DNA of 64,000 nt, taken from contig ML014187.1 of NCBI GenBank assembly GCA_003615045.1, forward strand, positions 21,351-85,350, read 5' to 3'. Positions within the stretch are counted from its first letter, which is position 1. Each line of letters starts with the position of its first letter. Source of the stretch: Caulochytrium protostelioides. Lineage: Eukaryota > Chytridiomycota > Caulochytriomycetes > Caulochytriales > Caulochytriaceae. Shown piece by piece: positions 1 to 7,378 of this stretch. A model generated the notes under the pieces. The model did no database searches and was not told where the DNA came from. It was given only the letters and a program-made list of their open reading frames with translations. The position numbers and the translations under genes are program-made.

Positions 1-141
1 GAGCGCCGTCTTGAAGAAAAGCGGCGAACATGCCCCAGCCACTAGACCGTGCACTATTTACACAGAATCGAGGAACGGATCGACGGCGATGCCGCAGGCA
101 GCATCACGACGTTTCAGTGGTCCATGCAAGCATGACGCTGC

Positions 142-1677
142 CTATGGCTCGGGATAGCTGAACTCGCGTGACGGTGGAACCGACGTGTCCGTCTCGGGAA
201 GCGGCTCGACCGGCTCCAGGTGGACCCAGTGCGCGGGCACCGTGAGGCGGGCGGGCACGATCGCCGGGACGTCCGGTGCCGCCGCGCGTCCGGGCCGCGG
301 CAACGGCGTCAGGAGGCGCAGCACGAGATGCGCGCCGTCGGCGTCCGCCTCGCAGACGGCCGTCGCAACGCGCAGCGGCGTGGTCGGATCGAGCGCCGTG
401 ACGCGCACCGGCGCGCGGTCGTGGCGCGACTCGGCCGCCCATGCGTCCGGGTCCGCGTCGTCGGCGGCCGCGGCGTCGGCGTCGGCGGCCGCGTCCTCAG
501 GGCCAGGGGGGCGGCCGCGCCGCGCGCCGCTGGCGAGCGCCTCAGCGTCCTCAGGCGCAATCGTGCCGCGCGCCGCCGCCGCCGCCGCCGCCGCGGTCGC
601 TGCCGCCGCCGCCGCCGCCGTCGACGCCGCCGCTGGAAGCCCACCGCCGATCGCCGGATCGCGGCGCTCGCCCGACGCATCGCCGCCGAGGGACGGCGCA
701 TCGCAGAAGGCAATCGTGTCACGGGCCCACGCCTCGACGCGCGGCGGGATGGCGAGCGCCGGCGGTCCGCCCTCGTGTGTCGCGAGGCGCCGCAGGCGCG
801 CCAGGAACGGCTGCAGAACCGACACGACCATCACGTCGGCATCGTGCGGGTAGGCCGACCCCAGCAGGAAGGGCGACGCCGAGTCGGCGAGCAGGCGGTC
901 CAGGGTGCGGAGGTGGCACAGCAGCTCGGCCGCGCGCTGCTGCTGCGGCGGCGAGAGCGGCGGCCCGGCGGCGGGAGGCCTCTCCGCCACGCGCGCGAGC
1001 AGCGGCAGCAACGTGTGGTCGGCCCAGTCCCGGAACACGGGCGACAGCGCGGCTTGCGACGGCCGCCAGTCAGGCGGCACGCCGGCGGCATCGACGGGAT
1101 CCAGATCGAGATCCTCGTCGGTCCCGCCGTGAGAGGCGCGTGGCGGCGCCATGGACGTCGTGGACGCCGCCACCGGCCGCGGAAACAGCGTCGGCATCGG
1201 GAAGCGCGCCTCGAGCATGGCCGCGATAGGGTCGAAGCCGCAGCACACATGGTCCCCGATCTGCACGGCGGGCACGTCCGTCCACCCGCCCGTGAAGCGG
1301 CGCAAACTCGCCCGCGTCGGGTGCTCGCAGAGCAGCCCGTCCTGCGCCTTGATGCGCAGCCGCCACAGGATCCGCTGCGTGGTGATCGCCGCATACCGCT
1401 CGCTCGCGGCGGCGCCGTCGTCCGCCGCCATCGTGGACAGCTCGGCGCCATGCCACGGCGGCGTCGGCGCCTGCGACGGCAGACGCCGCTGCGGTGGTGG
1501 TGGCGGTGGCGGCGGCGGCGGCGGCGGCGGCCGACGGCGGCCGACTTCACGCAACGTGTCGTGCGACGTCGCTGGTGGCGGCCCCAAGATGTGCACAATG
1601 AGCGGTGGCCGCTCGGCGCCGCGCATCTGCAGCGCCATCGTCCTGGTCAGACGCCGCGCCAGCAGCAGGAACGCCAT
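142..1677 (-). CDS. GST-like (thioredoxin-fold) domain protein, model uncertain
   Basis: The open frame encodes 511 aa and starts at an ATG. The middle (about residues 100-165) reads like the second half of a glutathione S-transferase N-terminal domain: a GGWTDVPAVQIGDHVCCGFD stretch, with the cis-Pro-type VPAVQIG segment, followed by AAMLEARFP. A mostly helical, GST-C-like region follows (WADHTLLPLLARVAE ... SPFLLGSAYPHDADVMV). This arrangement resembles fungal GST-fold proteins with a degenerate C-terminal half. The N-terminus carries a run of 13 prolines encoded by a GGC/GGT tract near 1497-1530, and the C-terminal third has Ala-rich runs. The usual first beta strand of a GST is not obvious. 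Coding-like sequence continues upstream (about 1690-2000) in another frame, so an upstream exon or a frameshift is possible. Product call moderate to low. Confidence 0.45.
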   Translation of the reverse strand: MAFLLLARRLTRTMALQMRGAERPPLIVHILGPPPATSHDTLREVGRRRPPPPPPPPPPPPPQRRLPSQAPTPPWHGAELSTMAADDGAAASERYAAITTQRILWRLRIKAQDGLLCEHPTRASLRRFTGGWTDVPAVQIGDHVCCGFDPIAAMLEARFPMPTLFPRPVAASTTSMAPPRASHGGTDEDLDLDPVDAAGVPPDWRPSQAALSPVFRDWADHTLLPLLARVAERPPAAGPPLSPPQQQRAAELLCHLRTLDRLLADSASPFLLGSAYPHDADVMVVSVLQPFLARLRRLATHEGGPPALAIPPRVEAWARDTIAFCDAPSLGGDASGERRDPAIGGGLPAAASTAAAAAAATAAAAAAAARGTIAPEDAEALASGARRGRPPGPEDAAADADAAAADDADPDAWAAESRHDRAPVRVTALDPTTPLRVATAVCEADADGAHLVLRLLTPLPRPGRAAAPDVPAIVPARLTVPAHWVHLEPVEPLPETDTSVPPSREFSYPEP

Positions 1678-2487
1678 GGCGGCGGATCAGATCCGGCGAC
1701 GGCGGCAGCAGCAGCAGCAGCAGGGGCGGCAGGGGCGGCAGGGACCCGGGATCGGCTTCGATGAAGGAGCCGTCGGAGTTGCGGGCGGCGCAGGCGGTGC
1801 CCTCGGAAAAAAAGGGCATGAACGTGGCCAGGGCGCCGTCGACGACGAGACCCGTCGGACGAGCGACGGCGAGACCACGACCGCCGACGGCGTCGATGGC
1901 GGATCGCGGCGACGACCGGCAGCAGGCGGTCTTCTTGCGCGGCCGCGTGAGCTCGGCCCATGTGTGGCGCAAGGCGCCGCCGTCGCACCCCTCACCAAGC
2001 GAACGACCCCGACGCGGCCTCGCACGCCCCGTCGGCCGCCGCAGCGGAGCTTTCGACGGCGGCGAACTCCGACAGGGGACCGCCGTCGCGGGCGCTCAGG
2101 CTGGGCACGAGCGACGGCGCGTCCGGACACGGCGATCGGCAACACCGGCAGCCGTCGCGATCGACGCGGTTCCGCCACGGCACGTGTGCGGCGGCGGCTG
2201 CACGTGGCACCCGACGACACGTGCCTCTCGCATGCGATGCGGCCACGGCTTACATCGACGATGCGATGACGAGCAAGACATCGAAAGTCGCTGCAAGCCG
2301 TCTTCATTCCTAAAGCATGCTCGAGACAAGATGGTTCGTTCCGAGCGCGATCTTCGTCTTCCTGATCCTCGGCTCCACACGCCGGCGGCGGCTTCTTTGT
2401 GATTCACCCCTTTGTCTCTGCGCGTCTGCCGTGCCCCCTTGACCAGTTGCTGCGTCGCTTGGTTGCGGGTCTCTGTAGCGGTCAGCG
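1678..2487. other. Intergenic, with possible upstream exon of the GST-like gene
   Basis: This is the divergent space between the GST-like ORF (-) and Cgi121 (+). On the minus strand, about 1695-2000 keeps high GC3 and no stop in one frame (segments LRHTWAELTRPRKK and VVDGALATFMPFFSEG), then runs through a CTG leucine tract at about 1707-1725 and goes out of frame with the downstream ORF. I could not identify a convincing splice pair joining them. The right part, next to Cgi121, shows no clear element. Confidence 0.35.
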
Positions 2488-3120
2488 ATGAGCGTCCCCG
2501 TGAGCACGTGGCCGCTGCCGGCGCTGCTGACGCCTCCGCCGCCGGAGCGGCCGCACGCCTCCGTCAAGCTGCCCGCGCCGCAGTACATGCATGCGCGCTA
2601 CTACACGGACGTCACGAACGCGGCCGCCGTGCTGGAGCGCGTGATCGCGGGCGCCAGCGCCGCCGAGCCCTTCCCCGCATGCGCGCTCATTAACCCCGCC
2701 GTCGCGTGCGGCTTCCCGACGATCGTGGCCAGCGCGACGACGCGCGCGCTCTGTGCTGAGCGGTCGCCCGGCGGCCGCCGCACGCACAGCCTCTACAGCG
2801 AGATCCTGTACAACCTCCACGGCGGCCGCGGGCTCTCGGCGGCGCTGAAGGCGTGCGGGCTTGCGCCGGGCCTCCGCGCCGTGCTCGCCGTCATCGTGAC
2901 GCCGGACCCCACGCTGGACCCGGAGGTGCTGGCCGCGCTGGACCGCGGGATCGCGGGCACGCCGACGCCCGTGGCCGCCGTCCGTGACGCCGTCGACATG
3001 CCCACGGTCCGGGCGATCTGGAAGCTGGACGGCGACGGCGAGGCTGCCGAAATCGACTCGCCGGAGGCCGCGCTGCCCTATATTCTGTCCTCGATGAGCC
3101 TCAAGGGATACATGTCTTAG
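2488..3120 (+). CDS. CGI121: KEOPS/EKC complex subunit Cgi121 (TPRKB/PRPK-binding homologue)
   Basis: The 210-aa protein is the usual size for the family (yeast Cgi121 is about 181 aa, TPRKB about 175). Family features are visible in order: a central ALINPAV segment (about residues 68-74), followed by helices that include the characteristic RTHSLYSEILYNLHGGRGLS stretch (about 97-116), then SAALKACGLAPGLRAVLAVIV. These match the region where TPRKB reads 'RTLSTEIIFNLSP.NNISEALKKFGI'. Cgi121 is the KEOPS subunit that binds the tRNA 3' CCA tail and stimulates Bud32, supporting threonylcarbamoyl transfer to A37 (t6A). The start ATG sits directly after a TA-rich leader, and no introns are needed. 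Sua5, which makes the threonylcarbamoyl-AMP used by KEOPS, lies at 62.2-63.6 kb in the same window. A strong stem-loop lies 48 nt after the stop. Confidence 0.86.
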   Translation: MSVPVSTWPLPALLTPPPPERPHASVKLPAPQYMHARYYTDVTNAAAVLERVIAGASAAEPFPACALINPAVACGFPTIVASATTRALCAERSPGGRRTHSLYSEILYNLHGGRGLSAALKACGLAPGLRAVLAVIVTPDPTLDPEVLAALDRGIAGTPTPVAAVRDAVDMPTVRAIWKLDGDGEAAEIDSPEAALPYILSSMSLKGYMS

Positions 3121-3167
3121 CACGCACCCTCCCAGTCCCCGGGGGAAGGAGGGGGGCATCCAGGACT

Positions 3168-3200
3168 CATGCATCGCGCCCCGTCAGGGCGCGATGCATG
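3168..3200. terminator. Perfect 14-bp stem-loop downstream of CGI121
   Basis: The arms CATGCATCGCGCCC and GGGCGCGATGCATG flank a 5-nt loop. The structure begins 48 nt after the CGI121 stop codon and lies in the short convergent space before the SH3 gene. In a eukaryote this is more likely a 3' UTR/processing structure or a DNA cruciform than a Rho-independent terminator. The type used here is the nearest available. Confidence 0.5.
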
Positions 3201-3441
3201 CCCCCCTTCGTACTCACTGTCCTGCTCGTGTGCTCGTGGTGATGCAGCGGTGACCACCACCAGGGATGTTGAATAACAGGAGATATAATTCGATACAGAA
3301 AATTAACAGGAAATAGATATGTCGGGGAAGACCGACCATACAACAGCGAGGAGGAGGAAACAGGTACGATGGAGGGAAGGCGCGGGAGCGCTCGGGGCCG
3401 GAGAGCCATGCGCGAGATCGTTGGCCGATCAGCGGGAGGGC

Positions 3442-4974
3442 TTAGCGCATCTCTGAGATGCTGCCCAGACTGCTCTGCCGCCTGCCGACGGTGTCGAGGG
3501 CGCCCGAATCGCGCGGGTCGCCGGCCTCTGAGCCGCCGGCCATCATGGTGCTCTGGCGGAGGTTACTCACGCACGCCAGCGGGAACGTGCCCTCCTCGCG
3601 GCGCGTCAGGTTGTACCCGGAGCACCAGCCGTCATCGTAGGCCGTCGCGACGGCGACCTCGTCACCGACGCGCAGCTCGAGCTCGTCGCTCAGCCGCGGC
3701 GCATACGCGTGCGTCACCCAGAACGTCTGGCCCGCGGCCGCCGCGGCGCCCATTGCGCTCGGCGTCATGCTCGCGTGGCCGTGGGCGTCGGCGCCCGGCG
3801 GGCCACCGTAGTAGCCCGCCATGATGGCGCTCGTGGTGGCGGTGCCGCCGGCCTCGCGGCCGCCGCCCGGCGCCACCACGGGGTTCGTCGCATTCGTCAT
3901 GCCCGAGTAAAACTGGTTGTGCTTGCGGGAGGCCTCGGCGGCGCCACCGGCCGCGCCGTAGAGCCCGAGGTCGTCAGCGCCGTCGATGGGCGCGGCCATG
4001 CCCGCCATGCCGTTGTTCATGCCGTGCGCGTTGTAGCTCGGGTCGGTGTTGCCGTACATCATGCCGTCGTCCGCCGCACGCGGATTGTACTTGTCCTCCT
4101 TGGCACGGCGGCGGCAGCACATCACGAGCAGCAGCACGGCGAGCACGATCAGGGCGCCGAGAATCGACATGATGACGATGAAGATGGTCTTGTTGCGACC
4201 GTTCTCCATCCACTTGGCGAAGCCCTTGGCATTGCTCGTCGGCGACGGCGACCCGGAGGCGGCGCTCGCGGACTTGAGACCGGCCGCGTTACAGCACGTT
4301 TCGCTCGAGCCGGTGCTCGACGCGCAGAAGGCCTTGGCCGCGCTGAGGCCGGTCGTGAAGCCGCAGACCGCGGTCTCGGACGCAAGACCGGTCAGGCAGT
4401 CGGCACTGTCGGTCAGCACCGCACAGTAGTCCGCGTACTGCTGAAGGATGGCGGCGCGGCTCGCGGCGGCCGATGAATCGCCGACGCACTTCGTGGGGTC
4501 GTTGAAGATGGTCTGCAACGACAGCAGCGCCGTGTTGCACGTGGTTTTGCAGAGCGGTTTCGGGGCGGTCGGCGTCGCGGCGCCGCTGTCCCTCGCGGTA
4601 GCCGCGCAGGGCGCTTGCGACGCATACGCGAGCAGTGTCGCGTAGTACGAGAGATGGTACCGCTGGCCGGAGCCGTCCCACGCGGGACAATCGTAGCTCG
4701 TGCGGAAGGCGTCGACATAGCTTGTGTCGTTGTCGGAGCGCGTCTTGAGGAACGCATCGAACGTCTGGGTCGAGTTGAAGGCCGTGGAGGACACGAGCGA
4801 GACGCCGTTCAGCTCGGGCGCGATGGCGGAAGACTGCACGCTGAAGCAGGTCGCTGCGGATTGCGCAGCGGCTTGCGAGAGGAACAGCGATCCCGCAGCT
4901 GCAAGCGTGGCCCGTAAGCCGGTCAGTGGCCCATCGGGCTTGCCGGCCGTCGGCCGGCGGGCGAAGAGAACCAT
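3442..4974 (-). CDS. Type I membrane protein with Cys-rich ectodomain and C-terminal SH3 domain
   Basis: The 510-aa product starts at the first true ATG (MVLFARRPTAG); longer versions would need a TTG start. Residues about 18-36 form a hydrophobic signal sequence ending near AAAQS. The ectodomain (about 40-270) has many cysteines and several N-x-S/T sites (FNSTQT, DNDTSY). One membrane segment (IFIVIMSILGALIVLAVLLL, about residue 265-285) is followed by a CCRRR stop-transfer sequence. The tail is low in complexity (Gly/Met/Ala) and ends in an SH3 domain (THAYAPRLSDELELRVGDEV ... DDGWCSGYNL ... EGTFPLACV, about 420-480), with the ALYDY-type and WW/G-P-like positions mostly kept. This architecture (signal, ectodomain, TM, SH3) is common in fungi for cell-surface sensors and cell-fusion proteins such as Fus1 or Sho1-like. 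The exact orthologue is not identifiable. Confidence 0.8.
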   Translation of the reverse strand: MVLFARRPTAGKPDGPLTGLRATLAAAGSLFLSQAAAQSAATCFSVQSSAIAPELNGVSLVSSTAFNSTQTFDAFLKTRSDNDTSYVDAFRTSYDCPAWDGSGQRYHLSYYATLLAYASQAPCAATARDSGAATPTAPKPLCKTTCNTALLSLQTIFNDPTKCVGDSSAAASRAAILQQYADYCAVLTDSADCLTGLASETAVCGFTTGLSAAKAFCASSTGSSETCCNAAGLKSASAASGSPSPTSNAKGFAKWMENGRNKTIFIVIMSILGALIVLAVLLLVMCCRRRAKEDKYNPRAADDGMMYGNTDPSYNAHGMNNGMAGMAAPIDGADDLGLYGAAGGAAEASRKHNQFYSGMTNATNPVVAPGGGREAGGTATTSAIMAGYYGGPPGADAHGHASMTPSAMGAAAAAGQTFWVTHAYAPRLSDELELRVGDEVAVATAYDDGWCSGYNLTRREEGTFPLACVSNLRQSTMMAGGSEAGDPRDSGALDTVGRRQSSLGSISEMR

Positions 4975-5053
4975 CCTGGCAGCGGCCAAACGGAGGGTCA
5001 GTATCAGGAGACAGAGATAGCGGACGCTGTAATGACCGAGGGCCGGAGCATAT

Positions 5054-5117
5054 GAGTCCAGAGCGGGTCCAAAGTGGGTCCAAAGTGGGTCCAGGGCGGG
5101 TCCAAAGCGAGTCCAGA
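5054..5117 (-). repeat. Six-copy 11-bp phased repeat in SH3-gene upstream region
   Basis: Read on the minus strand, the motif TGGACCC (with variants TGGACTC) recurs about every 11 bp, six times, as TGGACCCACTT-type units. It begins about 80 bp upstream of the SH3 membrane-protein ATG and so lies in its promoter or 5' UTR. The 11-bp spacing is close to one helical turn, so all copies would face the same side of the DNA. Confidence 0.8.
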
Positions 5118-5721
5118 CAAACCAGGAAATGCCGATCCGTGGTGGTGATAGACAATCAAGCGCAGCGGTTGTTAATGGGGTCCGGCGTAGGTCGAGCAGA
5201 GAGCGGATCTATGAGGAGCCAAAGCATCACACGGGATTTACACAACGGATGCCAGAAGAAGGCGAGCCTGGACTGAATCAGACGTCATGCGCTTTTCCTT
5301 ACAGCATATGAACAAGAGAAGACAAGGGTTTTTGATGGCAGAGGCTTCGTGCAATGAAGCGACGGATGCCACGACGACGTGGGTTAGCAAACATGGGAAG
5401 CGGCAGCTTGCGGACGAGTCATGCAATCGCAGGGCCGCACCACAACTTGCGGCCGTCTGCGCGGATACTGCGTTGCGCTTGGCAATGCCACTCGGGTCGA
5501 AATGATTACGTCCCGTCAAGAAATAGCCAGCACCCCGAAATGGCACGGATGCGCTGTTCAATCGCCGGCCATGCTGTCGGCCCGCCAAGCGACCCATACC
5601 CGTGAAGCGCCTCCCGCGGAGGGCTCCCTGCAGCCGTGTCGACAGCAGCCCTTCCTCTGCGCCGACAGCGCTTGCCATGCGCTGTCCACTCGCCCCGGCC
5701 AGCGCCGGCGCCGCCGTATGC

Positions 5722-5763
5722 TTACGCGGCCGCCTCGTCCAGCTCCGGCTCCGGCTCCCCGAT
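5722..5763 (-). other. Exon-like segment of unknown gene
   Basis: On the minus strand a pyrimidine-rich acceptor (TTTTCCCACCAG) precedes a short high-GC3 stretch reading IGEPEPELDEAAA, which then either stops (TAA) or splices at an overlapping GTAAGC donor of the type used by confirmed introns in this window. A GTGAGT donor lies 48 nt upstream of the acceptor. The rest of the gene could not be assembled, so this remains a hint only. Confidence 0.2.
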
Positions 5764-6844
5764 CTGGTGGGAAAATTGCGTGCTGTCTCCGTCACTTTGG
5801 TTCTCTCACTCACGCAGACCTTCCTGCAAGGATCGGCGCTCACGCGCCCCCACCCGACATGTGCTCAGGACCCTCGCTTCCGTCGTCCGTCTCACGCGGA
5901 GGTATGGTCGTAGCACGCTGTGCAGGGCTTTTCCGGCCATCGGCGGTCCATGCGCCATGCATCCAGCAGGAGGATCAGCGTTCGAGCGAGCCGCGACGGC
6001 GGAGGTCACCGGTGGGAACCGACTCCGCCGCACGCGCTCGGCCCTGCTTCGTGGCGCCCGTCCCGTTGCGGTGGCGATGCGCCATTCTTCCCGGATGGCC
6101 GCGCCATTCGTGGGAGGCTGATGCGCTGGCCCGCGACAGATTCAATAGGGGTCTCTGATCGGGACCCGGAGGAGGCGCTCCGGCGCCTAAAATTAGGGCC
6201 TTGCGTGGCCTCGAGCCACTGAGGCGCTCCGGGGCCGACGCCGTGACAAGCATTCATCGCCCGAGCACTAGGAACGATTCCAATCGATGGGTCATGGTCG
6301 ACGACGCAGGAACGCCAGCGCGGTCTTGCCATGCGGACGGGCGGGACAGGCCGGCGAGACCGTCTGAGCACGCATGACATGCCTGTGCCTAGCCGCCACC
6401 ATGGGTCTGCTTACTCCTGCCTCTTTACAGACATCGTGATCGATGGTGCCGAGCATGCACCGCCGCCCAGCGTGATGAAAAATGCATGACGCATGATGCA
6501 TAAAAATAAATCAAATCAATAAATGAATCATGATACCCTATCCATTCCACACACGCGTTCACAGCGCTTCGTTCCAGGATGTCGGCATGGCCCACGACGA
6601 TAAGCTGGGGGACCCATTCATCAGATGGCATACCCATCCAATGTCACTTCGTCTCCAGCGCCCCCTTTTGCGGCAGCGTGCCAGATTTGTGGGAGAGGAA
6701 TGGCCATCGATCTCTGAGAGATCAGCGATTCCAAGTCATGATTGTCGCCGCCGTTACATTTCCATGACTGGGGATGAGAAGGACGCGAGCAGCTGCCTTC
6801 GTAGAGACTTGACAGGAATCGTCGATCGAGACGATCTTTCGTAG

Positions 6845-7030
6845 GCGAGAAGTGGGCCGCGTCGACGCCGTGGGTCTACTTCTCGCACCCGGAGCCCGAG
6901 CTCGCGGAGGCCGTGCGCTAGAGCCTCCGAGCGGAGTTCCTAGCCTGAATGAAAGGCCGAGAACATGCCGGACCCGCTGACCTTCGCCATGTCCAAGCTC
7001 AAGTGGGACCACGGGGAGCCATGCCACGAT
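6845..7030 (+). pseudogene. Possible decayed coding sequence, family unknown
   Basis: After a TAG that could be an acceptor, the frame reads EKWAASTPWVYFSHPEPELA with every third base G or C, reaches TAG at 6919, continues in frame as SLRAEFLA and reaches TGA. One frame over, from about 6953, KAENMPDPLTFAMSKLKWDH again has coding-like third positions before dissolving into Ala-rich sequence. Tryptophan-containing, strongly GC3-biased peptides broken by two stops and one frame change look like an eroded gene rather than chance. No family was recognised. Confidence 0.3.
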
Positions 7031-7378
7031 GCCCGCGTGGTACCGCCCGCTGCTGCGGCTGCGCCGCGCACGGCCTCCTACCCGCGCATGTCCCATCAAT
7101 CAAGGAGGTCTTGCTTTTTTTTTCGCTCGATGCGTAGAAGCAGACCTGGGAAATGCAGACTGAAAAAAAAAATAAGAACATGCACACATCCGTGCAGGAC
7201 ACCCGAAAATCGTGATAAGAAGAGGCGGAGGAGATAAAAGTAAGAAGAAGGATGGCTATAAGAAGAAAAACGCGTGTCCATCATGCGATCGGCGCCGCTG
7301 ACTGGCAACTCCGTGGCGCTCTGGCCCACGTGAGCGGCCAATCTCGCGGCATGCGCAGCAGAATCAAGAAAGGCCGCG

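Larger units (their letters stand above)
4975..7378. other. 2.4-kb gap between SH3 gene and SAPS gene
   Basis: No complete gene is visible. The gap holds an 11-bp tandem repeat (5054-5117), a minus-strand exon-like segment (5722-5763) and a plus-strand block at 6845-7030 with coding-type third-position GC but in-frame stops (reported separately). The remainder (about 6160-6840 and 7090-7370) has lower GC, short A/T runs such as the T-run at 7114-7123 and A-run at 7164-7172, and no ORF with codon structure. Confidence 0.5.

Noticed and set aside
1-141. Possible end of another gene at the left edge
   Set aside because: Only short frames without codon structure; nothing supportable.
220-1764. 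514-aa plus-strand ORF over the GST-like gene
   Set aside because: Arg-rich shadow of the minus-strand reading frame caused by GC-rich sequence; no domain and poor codon structure.
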